The notes beneath the pieces are model-generated. The model ran no database searches, was not told the origin of the DNA, and worked only from the letters and a program-made list of their open reading frames with translations. From positions 28,673 through 92,672 of the forward strand of contig CALKWZ010000087.1 in assembly GCA_938003985.1 (NCBI GenBank): a DNA stretch of 64,000 nt, in the 5' to 3' direction. Source of the DNA: an uncultured Verrucomicrobiota bacterium (GTDB lineage: Bacteria > Verrucomicrobiota > Kiritimatiellia > CAIQIC01 > Lenti-01). A program made the position numbers and the translations under genes. Shown here in pieces: positions 9,645 to 16,763 of this stretch (positions within the stretch are counted from its first letter, which is position 1; every line of letters starts with the position of its first letter).

Positions 9645-10515
9645 CGTTGACGATCTCCGTGCCGACGCCTTTGTCGGTGAACAATTCGAGGAGGAGGGAA
9701 TGCGGTAGGGCCGCGTCGATGATGTGGGTCTTGCGGACGCCGGCCTTGAGCGCCTTGAGGGCGCCGCTGATCTTCGGCAACATGCCGCCGCCGATGACGC
9801 CGCGCGCGATGAGGTCCTCGACCTCGGTGAGGCGGAGGGTGCTCATGAGCGAGTTGCGGTCGGCGGGATCGGCGAGCAGGCCGGGGACGTCGGAGAGGAA
9901 GACGAGCTTCCGCGCCTGGAGCCGTTCGGCGAGGCCGGCGGCCGCGGCGTCGGCGTTGATGTTGTAGATCCGGCGCGCGGCGTCGGCGCCGAGGGGCGTG
10001 ATGATCGGGGTGATGTCGGCTTCGAGGTAGGCCTTGACCGGCTCGGCATCGACGCCCGTGATTTCGCCGACGAGGCCCCAGTCGAGGACTTCGCCGGTGT
10101 CGGGATCTTCGGCGACGTGTTTCCGGACGGCGATGATGTCTTCGCCGTGGATGCCGCGCGCCTTGCAGCCGAATTCGTTGAGGATGGCGACGAGCTCGGG
10201 GTTGACCTCGCGGTTGAGAACCTGCTCGACGATTTCCATGGTTTCGGGGTCGGTGACGCGCAGGCCCTTCACGAAGTTGGCCTGGAGGCCCTTTTGCTTC
10301 ATCCGGGCGTTGATGGCTTTGCCGCCGCCGTGGACGATGACGGGCCGCATGCCGACGCAGCTCATGAAGGCGACGTCTTCGAGGATGTCGCGGACGACGG
10401 CGGGGTTGTCCATGGACGACCCGCCGAACTTGACGATGACGGTTTCGCCCCGGAAGCGCTGGATGTGCGGCAGGGCTTCGATGAGGACGCTGGCTTTCTG
10501 GATGGCTTGTTTCAT
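9634..10515 (-). CDS. argB: Acetylglutamate kinase
   Basis: A 293-residue amino-acid kinase that phosphorylates N-acetylglutamate in the second step of arginine synthesis. Diagnostic features are VKFGGSSMDNP at the ATP site, RPVIVHGGGKAIN, the GLRVTDPETMEIVE block of arginine-sensitive enzymes, and KLVFLSDVPGLL. The long N-terminal helix (QKASVLIEALPHIQRFRG) is the type seen in hexameric, arginine-inhibited ArgB, so feedback control by arginine is plausible. No clear ribosome binding site is visible. The 250-base gap to argJ holds repeats, described separately. Confidence 0.96.
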   Translation of the reverse strand: MKQAIQKASVLIEALPHIQRFRGETVIVKFGGSSMDNPAVVRDILEDVAFMSCVGMRPVIVHGGGKAINARMKQKGLQANFVKGLRVTDPETMEIVEQVLNREVNPELVAILNEFGCKARGIHGEDIIAVRKHVAEDPDTGEVLDWGLVGEITGVDAEPVKAYLEADITPIITPLGADAARRIYNINADAAAAGLAERLQARKLVFLSDVPGLLADPADRNSLMSTLRLTEVEDLIARGVIGGGMLPKISGALKALKAGVRKTHIIDAALPHSLLLELFTDKGVGTEIVNDAT

Positions 10516-10765
10516 GTTTGGGCGCGCATTATCCGCCCCCGGCGCGGCGGGGAAAAGAAAAATTCAAAGACTCAATGTCCAATAACCAATGTCCAGCGTT
10601 CAATTTTCAAGTGTCCGGTCATCCCGAGCTTGTCGAGGGATCTGGGCTTTGTCCCGTCGGCGTGCCACGGGGACGAGGCCGAGATGTTTCGACTCCGGCG
10701 CTGCGCGCCTGCGCTCAACATGACAAAGCTGTGAACCTTGAACCTGCAACCTGAAACCCCTCCGC
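10516..10765. repeat. argJ-argB spacer with short-word repeats and an imperfect inverted repeat
   Basis: No gene is seen here. Next to argB are degenerate direct repeats of the type CAATGTCC/AACCAATGTCC/GTTCAATTTTC (10570-10612). An imperfect inverted repeat spans 10618-10724 with termini GTCATCCCGAGC and GCTCAACATGAC. Its arms continue as TCGAGGGATCT and (reverse complement of the far side) TCGAAACATCT, and an inner GTCCC/GGGGAC stem lies near the centre. A second word-repeat patch, AACCTTGAACCTGCAACCTG, is at 10734-10753. Composition is far more A+T and low-complexity than the neighbouring genes. Confidence 0.75.
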
Positions 10766-11971
10766 CTACTTGTTGATTTTGACGTAGTCCTCGGTGCAGT
10801 CGCAGGAATAGACGGTCGCCGCGTGGCGGCCGAGATGGAGGTCGATGGTGATCGTGAATTCCTTTTGGGCGGCCACTTTGGACAGTTGTTCGATGGACGC
10901 GCCGGCCTTGAGGCCATTGCGGGCGCAAAGGAGGGGACCGTAGCGGATTTCGACCTTGGTTTCGTCGACCCGGGCGGGGGAATAGCCGAGGGCGTCCATG
11001 ATCCGGCCCCAGTTGGGATAGGAGCCGACCCAGGAGGTCTTGACGAGGAACGAATTGGCGACGGAGCGCGCGGCGGCCTCGGCGTCGGCGGGGGTGCGGG
11101 CGCCCTGGACGCGGACGGTGACGAGTTTCTGCGCGCCTTCGCCGTCGCGGACCATGGCCATGGCCAGGCGGAAGGTCACGCCTTCGAGCGCGGCGACGAA
11201 GGCCGGCCAATCGCGGTGGCCGGGCTTGAGGGTCGCGTTGCCGGCGCAGCCGTTGGCGAGCAGCAGGACGGTGTCGTTGGTGCTTTGGTCGGCATCGACG
11301 GAAATGCGGTTGAAGGATTTGTCCACGGCGGCCTTGAGGGCCTTCTGCAGGGCGCGGCGGTCGACCTTGGCGTCGGTGAGCAGGAAGGCGAGCATGGTGG
11401 CCATGCAGGGCTGGATCATGCCGGAGCCCTTGGCGATGCCGGTGAAGCGGCAGGTCCGGCCGTTGGCCCGGAACGTCGCGGTGTAGCGCTTGGGCACGAG
11501 GTCGGTGGTCATGATGCCGCGGGCGGCGGATTCGCCGCCGTTGGGCACGACGGCCGCGGCGAGTTTTTCGATGCCGGGCAGGATGACGTCCATGCGCAGG
11601 GGCACGCCGATGCGGCCGGTGGAGCAGACGAGGAAGGTCTCGGGGGCCACGCCGAACTGCTTGGCGGCATGGACGGCCATGGCTTGGGCGTCTTTCAGGC
11701 CTTGCTTGCCGGTGCAGGCGTTGGCCTGGCCGCTGTTGACGACGACGCCGTGGGCGACGCCGATCTTGGCGACGCGCTCGGCATCGAGCCGGACGGTGGC
11801 GGCCTTGACCTGGTTGGTGGTGAAGGTGCCGGCGAGAACGGCGGGAACGTCGGAGAAGAAGAGGGCCATGTCGGGCTTGCGGCTCTTCTTGAGCCCGGCG
11901 ACGATGCCGGCGGCGCGGAAGCCGGCGGGCAGGACGGCGGCGGCGGAGAATTTCAAATTGGATTTCTTCAT
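10766..11971 (-). CDS. argJ: Bifunctional ornithine acetyltransferase / N-acetylglutamate synthase
   Basis: A 401-residue Ntn-type acetyltransferase that transfers the acetyl group from acetylornithine to glutamate, closing the cyclic arginine pathway. The autocleavage site lies in KGSGMIQPCMATMLAFLLTD, where the Thr of MAT becomes the nucleophile; the residue before MAT is Cys rather than the usual Asn. VVNSGQANACTG and the N-terminal FFSDVPAVLAGTFTTN block are typical. I chose the ATG at 11971, preceded on the coding strand by GAGAAAGG; an upstream in-frame start at 12088 adds a Pro/Arg-rich leader with no similarity. Whether it is bifunctional or ornithine-only cannot be read from sequence. 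Confidence 0.95.
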   Translation of the reverse strand: MKKSNLKFSAAAVLPAGFRAAGIVAGLKKSRKPDMALFFSDVPAVLAGTFTTNQVKAATVRLDAERVAKIGVAHGVVVNSGQANACTGKQGLKDAQAMAVHAAKQFGVAPETFLVCSTGRIGVPLRMDVILPGIEKLAAAVVPNGGESAARGIMTTDLVPKRYTATFRANGRTCRFTGIAKGSGMIQPCMATMLAFLLTDAKVDRRALQKALKAAVDKSFNRISVDADQSTNDTVLLLANGCAGNATLKPGHRDWPAFVAALEGVTFRLAMAMVRDGEGAQKLVTVRVQGARTPADAEAAARSVANSFLVKTSWVGSYPNWGRIMDALGYSPARVDETKVEIRYGPLLCARNGLKAGASIEQLSKVAAQKEFTITIDLHLGRHAATVYSCDCTEDYVKINK

Positions 11972-12116
11972 GATGGGCCTTTCTCGGGAGCGGAGTATAG
12001 GAGTTCGGGAGTTGCGGAGTCTAGGAGGAACGAAGGGAACTGATTCACCCACGGGACCAGCCCGTGGGGGTCCGGAATCCGGCGGCAACCCCGCGGGGGT
12101 CTTCCGGGGTGGGGCA
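11972..12116. repeat. argJ upstream region with short-word repeats and a hairpin
   Basis: The gap between argJ and the rpsI terminator. It contains a GGAG-rich word repeat (GGAGCGGAG, GGAGTTCGGGAGTTGCGGAG, TAGGAGG; about 11987-12029) resembling the other dispersed repeats in this window, and a perfect 8-bp hairpin CCCACGGG/CCCGTGGG at 12048-12068. The argJ promoter must lie here, but I cannot pick -35/-10 boxes with confidence, and no obvious ARG-box palindrome is seen. Confidence 0.5.
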
Positions 12117-12146
12117 ACAAAAAACCCCGGGCGGGCGCCCGGGGTT
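12117..12146 (-). terminator. Rho-independent terminator of rplM-rpsI
   Basis: Reading the - strand after rpsI, a perfect 11-bp inverted repeat (AACCCCGGGCG/CGCCCGGGGTT, 12123-12146) is followed by a TTTTTTGTT tract. It lies about 20 bases past the rpsI stop. Confidence 0.9.
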
Positions 12147-12166
12147 CGTTGCAGGACCGAAACGGC

Positions 12167-12571
12167 CTAGCGTTTCGAGAACTGGAAGCGGCGGCGGGCG
12201 CCGGGCTGGCCGGGCTTCTTGCGTTCCTTCATGCGCGGATCGCGGGTGAGGAAGCCGGCCTTCTTGAGGACGGCGCGGAAGTTCTCGTCGGCCTGGATGA
12301 GGGCGCGGGAGATGCCGTGGCGCAGCGCGCCGGCCTGGCCGGCGGGGCCTCCGCCTTCGCAGATCGCGACGACGTCGTACTGGCCGACGCCTTCGATGGC
12401 CTTGAAGGGCGCTTCGACGATCAGGCGCAGGTCGGTGGTGGGGAAATATTCCTCGAACTTGCGGTCGTTGACGACGATCTGGCCGGAGCCCTTGGAGAGG
12501 CGGACGCGGGCGATGGCGGTCTTGCGCCGACCGGTGGCGATGGATTCGATTTCAGCTTTCTTGGTGGCCAT
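12167..12571 (-). CDS. rpsI: 30S ribosomal protein S9
   Basis: A 134-residue uS9. Conserved features are ATGRRKTAIARVRL near the N-terminus, GKG-like SKGSGQIVVN, and the basic tail RDPRMKERKKPGQPGARR ending in FQFSKR, which reaches the P-site tRNA. It follows rplM by 15 bases, the near-universal bacterial L13-S9 pairing. Confidence 0.98.
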   Translation of the reverse strand: MATKKAEIESIATGRRKTAIARVRLSKGSGQIVVNDRKFEEYFPTTDLRLIVEAPFKAIEGVGQYDVVAICEGGGPAGQAGALRHGISRALIQADENFRAVLKKAGFLTRDPRMKERKKPGQPGARRRFQFSKR

Positions 12572-12586
12572 GGGGGTACTCCGGGA

Positions 12587-13015
12587 TTAGCCGATGGGCT
12601 TGGGATTCTGGGGGGCGTGGGGGTGCTCGGCGCCGGGATAGAGCTTGAGGCGCTTGAGGAGCGTGCGGCTCAGGTGGTTTTTCGGCAGCATGCCCCGGAC
12701 GGCGTGCCAGAGGATGTAGTTGGGGTTCTTTTGGCGCATGACGCCGGCGGGGGTCTCGAAGTAGCCGCTCTGGTAGCCGGTGTACTTGGCGTAGACCTTC
12801 TTCTCTTCCTTGGAGTTGCCGGAGAGGCCCACCTTGGCGGAGTTGACGACCACGACGAAATCGCCGGCATCGATGTGCGGCGCGTAGTCGGGCTTGTGGC
12901 GGCCGCGCAGGAGGCGGCAGATTTCGACGGCCAGGCGGCCGGCGGGTTTGTCGGTGGCGTCGATCAGCCACCAGTCGTGCTTGACTTCGGTTTCTTTCGG
13001 CAGAGTCGTCTTCAT
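12587..13015 (-). CDS. rplM: 50S ribosomal protein L13
   Basis: A 142-residue uL13. It shows WWLIDATDKPAGRLAVEI, the VVVVNSAKVGLSGNS core and the family signature region (VRGMLPKNHLSRTLLKRL). It is the first gene of the rplM-rpsI transcript. A sigma70-like promoter lies 33-62 bases upstream of the ATG. Confidence 0.98.
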   Translation of the reverse strand: MKTTLPKETEVKHDWWLIDATDKPAGRLAVEICRLLRGRHKPDYAPHIDAGDFVVVVNSAKVGLSGNSKEEKKVYAKYTGYQSGYFETPAGVMRQKNPNYILWHAVRGMLPKNHLSRTLLKRLKLYPGAEHPHAPQNPKPIG

Positions 13016-13047
13016 CGTTCTTCGTTGTCCAATCGATTGAGCGGCGA

Positions 13048-13077
13048 ACAGTAGCGCGCACGGCGCGCGGCTGTCAA
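13048..13077 (-). promoter_or_regulatory. Predicted sigma70-type promoter of rplM-rpsI
   Basis: On the - strand a consensus -35 TTGACA (13077-13072) is followed after 18 bases by TACTGT (13053-13048, four of six matches to TATAAT). It sits at a sensible distance upstream of the rplM start. The G+C-rich spacer is typical of this genome. Confidence 0.55.
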
Positions 13078-13247
13078 CGCGGTTCTTTCCATCTCTTCAG
13101 CATGAAACAACCCCGTGCCGGAAGGATCGGGAAAATCCGACGACAGAGGACGCCTTGCGCCGCGTTTGCGGGGAAAGCAACCGGCTTTCTCCGCGGCCTT
13201 CCGTCCGGTTACCGCCGGAACGGACGCCCGTGGCGCGAAAACAAAAT

Positions 13248-13322
13248 TGGCTCCAGCGACAGGGCTCGAACCTGTAACCTATTGGTTAACAGCCAACCGC
13301 TCTACCATTGAGCTACGCTGGA
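13248..13322 (-). tRNA. tRNA-Asn (GTT)
   Basis: Acceptor arms TCCAGCG and CGCTGGA pair perfectly (13316-13322 with 13252-13258). The D arm is GCTC...GAGC, the anticodon loop CTGTTAA gives GTT, and the T-loop is GGTTCGAGCCC. The discriminator is G and CCA is encoded (13250-13248). A T-rich stretch (ATTTTGTTTT) follows and may act as an end signal. Asn-tRNA is a possible product of the GatCAB system in this window. Confidence 0.96.
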
Positions 13323-13379
13323 ACCGAAAATCACGGGGAAAGATAGTCAGCCGGCCGCGGAAGTCAAGTCCGCAGACCG

Positions 13380-13405
13380 AAAAAACGCCGAACTCCTTGC
13401 CGGCG
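13380..13405 (-). terminator. Possible terminator of the amidohydrolase gene
   Basis: On the - strand just past the stop, a short CGCCG/CGGCG stem with a 10-base loop is followed by TTTTTT (13385-13380). The stem is only five strong pairs, so this is tentative. Confidence 0.4.
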
Positions 13406-13412
13406 GCCGGAA

Positions 13413-14669
13413 TCAGAGCCGCGCGGCGACGTCCCGGAAGGCGCGGCGGATTTCGTCCTCGCCGGGGATCCGGCGATGGCGCATGAGGACCCGCCCGGCG
13501 CAGACGGTGGTGTCCACGCACTCGGGGTTGGCGGCGTAGACGAGGTCGGAGACCAGGTCGTGGCCGGGGACGAGGCCGGTATGGTCCAGATCCACCAAAA
13601 TGCAGTCGGCCAGCTTGCCGGGAGCGATTTCGCCGGCATCGAGGCGCAACAGGCGGAAGCCGTCGCGGGTGGCGGTGCGGTAGATTTCGGCGGCGGAGCA
13701 GGCGGTGGGGTCGAGGGTGCTGACCTTGGCGAGCAGGGCCGCGGTGCGCATTTCGGCGAACATGTCGTAGCGGTTGTTGGAGCTGGCGCCGTCGGTGCCG
13801 AGGCCGAAGCGCAGGCCCGCCGCGCGGGCGGCCGGATCGTTGAAGATGCCCGAGGCGAGCTTCATGTTCGAGGACGGGCAGTGGGCGATGGCCGCGCCGC
13901 GCTCGACCAGCAGCCGCCGGTCGGAATCGGAGAGCCAGACGCCGTGGGCGCCCAGAAACCGGCCGTTGAGCAGCCCTTCGGAATCGAAAACCTCGACGGG
14001 GGTCTTGCCGGTGGCCTTGAGGCATTCGTCGTTTTCGCGCCGGGTTTCGGAGACGTGGGTCTGGACGATCAGGTTGTGTTCGGCGGCGAAATCGCGGCAG
14101 ACGGCGCGCATTTCGGGGCTGGTGGTGTAGAGCGCGTGGATGCCGACGGACAGTTCCACGCGGCCGGGATAGGATTTCGCCAGTTCCAGATGCTCTTCGA
14201 GGTCGCGGCGGAGGCCGGCGAGGGCTTCCGGGCCGGCCGGAATGATGTTGGGGTGGCTGAAATTGGCGCGGATGCCGCTTTCGTAGAAGGCGCGGAGGCA
14301 CTGGGGGGTCTGCCAGTACATGTCGAAGACCGCGGTGATGCCCGAGCGGATCATTTCGAGGGCGCCGAACAGGGTGCCCCAATAGACGTGGTCCGAGGTC
14401 AGGCGCCGTTCCATGGGCCAGATGATGTCGTTGAGCCACTCGTGCAGCGGGGTGCCGTCGCCGAGTCCGCGCATCAGGACCATGGCGGCATGGCAATGGA
14501 CGTTGGCGAACGAGGGCAAAATGGCCTGGCCGGTGCCGTCGAGCGTCTGCGGGGCTTTTTCGAGGGCGGAAACCTCGATTTTGGGCGCGATTTGGGCGAA
14601 TTTGCCGTTTTGGATCAAAATATCGCGGTTTTCAGAGCCCAAACGGACGTTTTGGATGAGCAAGTCCAT
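13413..14669 (-). CDS. Amidohydrolase, 5-methylthioadenosine/S-adenosylhomocysteine deaminase-like
   Basis: A 418-residue metal-dependent deaminase of the MtaD/TrzN/AtzA group. The metal ligands are in place: FANVHCHAAMVLMRG (HxH, with Cys instead of the usual Thr between the histidines), HVSE near 205, the AHGVWL histidine, and the catalytic Asp in LGTDGASSNN. The aminohydrolase start LLIQNVRLG and the small beta-sandwich at both ends fit. Family members deaminate MTA, SAH or adenosine, but guanine- or triazine-type substrates cannot be excluded. MTA is a by-product of spermidine synthesis but not of the homospermidine route at the other end of the window. The gene stands alone on the - strand. 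Confidence 0.85.
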   Translation of the reverse strand: MDLLIQNVRLGSENRDILIQNGKFAQIAPKIEVSALEKAPQTLDGTGQAILPSFANVHCHAAMVLMRGLGDGTPLHEWLNDIIWPMERRLTSDHVYWGTLFGALEMIRSGITAVFDMYWQTPQCLRAFYESGIRANFSHPNIIPAGPEALAGLRRDLEEHLELAKSYPGRVELSVGIHALYTTSPEMRAVCRDFAAEHNLIVQTHVSETRRENDECLKATGKTPVEVFDSEGLLNGRFLGAHGVWLSDSDRRLLVERGAAIAHCPSSNMKLASGIFNDPAARAAGLRFGLGTDGASSNNRYDMFAEMRTAALLAKVSTLDPTACSAAEIYRTATRDGFRLLRLDAGEIAPGKLADCILVDLDHTGLVPGHDLVSDLVYAANPECVDTTVCAGRVLMRHRRIPGEDEIRRAFRDVAARL

Positions 14670-14978
14670 AATGTTGGGAATCCTAGCCGAAAAAGCCGCC
14701 AGAAACCAGAAAAATGAGCCGATGCGGACGAAAACGAACGAAATACAGGCGCATATAACCTAAAATATTCGCGCCAGGCGGATTCCATGGCCGCAGATCG
14801 CTGCGCAGTCCGGTCGACCGCCGGGAACAAAGCGATGATGCGCCGCCGGAGCTTCGGAATCGCATATAACAAAAATCAATTTTCACCTTGCGCGCAAAAG
14901 AGGGGCGGTATAGCTTCGATAAGGCGGTGGATTGGCCGGAGACGGCGAATCGGGCGGCCTCAAAACATGGAGCATGGA
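14670..14978. promoter_or_regulatory. Divergent intergenic region with a 10-bp direct repeat
   Basis: These 309 bases separate the - strand deaminase from the + strand PEP-CTERM gene and should carry both promoters. The exact decamer CGCATATAAC occurs twice (14750-14759 and 14861-14870), each followed by an A/T-rich run (CTAAAATATT; AAAAATCAATTTT). These are the most A/T-rich spots nearby and plausible -10 or regulator sites, though I cannot assign boxes. No ORF here looks coding. Confidence 0.45.
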
Positions 14979-15695
14979 ATGACGCAGGTCGGGCAGGGTG
15001 AACGAGTCCGCGCGGCGCAGGGGTGGAAGATCCTTGCGGCGGCCGCGTGTCTGCTTGGCTTGATGGCCGCGCCGGCCGCGGCGATGACGGTGATCTTGGA
15101 CATCGGCTGGGGGTGGATGGACGCGGACGGCATGACCGATGCGGAATTGTCGACCGGCTACAATCTGCAGGTCGGGTCCATCGTGCAAGTCATCCTCTAC
15201 GATTCGGCCTCTTATCCCGACGATACTTTCCAGGCCGGCGCGGCCGACGACAACTTCGGCATTTTCGGTTATAATCCCACCGACCCGGAAGCGCTGGGAG
15301 ATCAAAACGTCTACGATCCCCAATCGGCGCCGGCCGGCCACGCGATCGCGTACACCACGGAAATCGGTCCGGCCGTCGGCGGCAACTACTACGGCGAAAA
15401 CTGGTACAACATCTACGCTTCGTTCCAGATTCTGGGCACCTACGACAGCATGTACATCCGCGTGTTCGAGACGACCCAGTTCAGCGACGGCGTCATCGCC
15501 GCCAGTTATTGGGGCATCAGCTCCGTATTGGTCAGCGGAGTCGTCCTGCAAACGTGGTTCGCCACGTACGACGACGTGACGGCCCCCAACCGGAACTACT
15601 TCGAAGTGATTCCCGAGCCCGGAACGCTGTCGCTGCTGGCGGCCGGCGGCATCGGGCTGTGGGTGGCGCGGCGGCGGCGCCAGAAGCGCGGATAG
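14979..15695 (+). CDS. PEP-CTERM sorting-domain protein, exported
   Basis: A 238-residue secreted protein. It has a Sec signal peptide (GWKILAAAACLLGLMAAPAAA, near residues 14-34), a body of about 170 residues with no family I recognise but rich in Asp, Tyr, Gly and Asn, and a textbook PEP-CTERM tail: VIPEPGTLSLLAAGGIGLW followed by RRRRQKR. Such tails are processed by an exosortase during export, usually in exopolysaccharide-making bacteria; no exosortase gene is in the window. I chose the ATG at 14979 (GGAG at 14969-14972); ATG 14967 is an alternative. The reading frame continues upstream to 14787 but as an Arg-rich stretch unlikely to be translated. Confidence 0.82.
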   Translation: MTQVGQGERVRAAQGWKILAAAACLLGLMAAPAAAMTVILDIGWGWMDADGMTDAELSTGYNLQVGSIVQVILYDSASYPDDTFQAGAADDNFGIFGYNPTDPEALGDQNVYDPQSAPAGHAIAYTTEIGPAVGGNYYGENWYNIYASFQILGTYDSMYIRVFETTQFSDGVIAASYWGISSVLVSGVVLQTWFATYDDVTAPNRNYFEVIPEPGTLSLLAAGGIGLWVARRRRQKRG

Positions 15696-15798
15696 CGAAA
15701 ACCCGGCGATCTTTGATTGCAATCCCAGTTGCGTTCGCCCCGCGGGGTAGAGCGTTATCGCTTCGGCGGCAACGGTTCTTTGGTCCAAGGGAAGGCAC

Positions 15799-16698
15799 AT
15801 GAAGAGACAACGACAAACTGACGCGACGGTTTGGACGGCGATCCTGGCGCTGGCGATCTTGCCCGCGCTGGCCCGCGCGCAAGGGGTGGCCCTGGCCGTC
15901 GGCAACACGATTCCGGTCGAGAACGTGTTCGGACGCAACTGGCCGGGAACCAACGACGATCCGGGCAATTCGTGCCCGGTGGAAATCCGCCGCACCTGGA
16001 CGGGCGGACTCATTTTGGCGCCGTCCAACGACCCCGCGCAATTGGAGGCCTTCAATCCGCTGGTCACGAACTCGTATCTGGGGCGCGGCGTCGTGGGCGC
16101 GAATCCCGGCATCTTCGCCGAGACGTTCACGAACCGCAGCGTGCTGGCGACGAACCTGCAGTACTACGTCCGGGTGTTCGACCGGCCGCCGGGGCCGACC
16201 CCGGTGTACTACGCCGACACCTTGCCGTTCTATCCGCCCGCCGCCGATCCAAGCATCAATCCGGAATTCGGCCCCCAGAAGCTGGTCGCCACGGGCGAAT
16301 CCGACGTGGACACGGACGGCGACGGCATTCCGGACGGGGCGGAAGGGGATCTGGGGCTGGATCCCAACAGCCCCGACACGGACGGCGACGGCTACAACGA
16401 CTGGTTCGAGGCGTTCTGGTGGGATTACGTGAATCCGAAGGAAGGCGACGTTCCGCTCGAAATCCAGATCCATTCGCCGGAAGAGCCCGGGACCGGTCCG
16501 CGCACGGTGTCGTGGGAGACGATCGCGGTGCCCGGCATGACCTACCAGCTCCAGTTCCGGCCCTGGTGGGAGAACGAAACGGCCTACAGCAACGTCTGGA
16601 GCACGGTGGCGACGGATACCAACGTGGAATTCGACGTGGAATCCATTTTGCAGACGGACAGCCCCGTGAAGGGCTTCTTCCGGGTGATCATTCCGTGA
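15799..16698 (+). CDS. Secreted thrombospondin-type-3-repeat protein with C-terminal FFR module
   Basis: A 299-residue exported protein. Residues 1-28 form a signal peptide (ILALAILPALARA). The middle carries two calcium-binding type-3 repeats, DTDGDGIPDGAEG and DTDGDGYNDWFE, around residues 171-205. The last 60 residues form a beta-rich module (YQLQFRPWW... to GFFRVIIP) like those found at the C-termini of many secreted PVC proteins; the secreted PLD-like protein at 45290 ends with a similar module (GFYRIRTVP). The N-terminal 140 residues are unassigned. It lies between the PEP-CTERM gene and the giant gene, all on the + strand. Confidence 0.8.
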   Translation: MKRQRQTDATVWTAILALAILPALARAQGVALAVGNTIPVENVFGRNWPGTNDDPGNSCPVEIRRTWTGGLILAPSNDPAQLEAFNPLVTNSYLGRGVVGANPGIFAETFTNRSVLATNLQYYVRVFDRPPGPTPVYYADTLPFYPPAADPSINPEFGPQKLVATGESDVDTDGDGIPDGAEGDLGLDPNSPDTDGDGYNDWFEAFWWDYVNPKEGDVPLEIQIHSPEEPGTGPRTVSWETIAVPGMTYQLQFRPWWENETAYSNVWSTVATDTNVEFDVESILQTDSPVKGFFRVIIP

Positions 16699-16763
16699 TT
16701 TATCGACTATGGCGCGGACGACGGCGTCCGCGGTCGAAGGTGCAAGCAGAGGACAGGCGCACA

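Noticed and set aside
10516..10765. A small gene between argJ and argB
   Set aside because: The sequence is low-complexity repeats and an inverted repeat; the open frames here are short or are extensions of frames from neighbouring genes.
13082..13247. Small ORFs between rplM and tRNA-Asn
   Set aside because: They run through the tRNA gene in antisense, producing the familiar spurious LVNSQPL-type peptide, and have no ribosome binding site.
15831..16763. Upstream in-frame extension of the giant gene
   Set aside because: It overlaps the TSP3 gene in another frame and has an Arg/Gly-rich composition; a signal peptide with a ribosome binding site begins at 16764.
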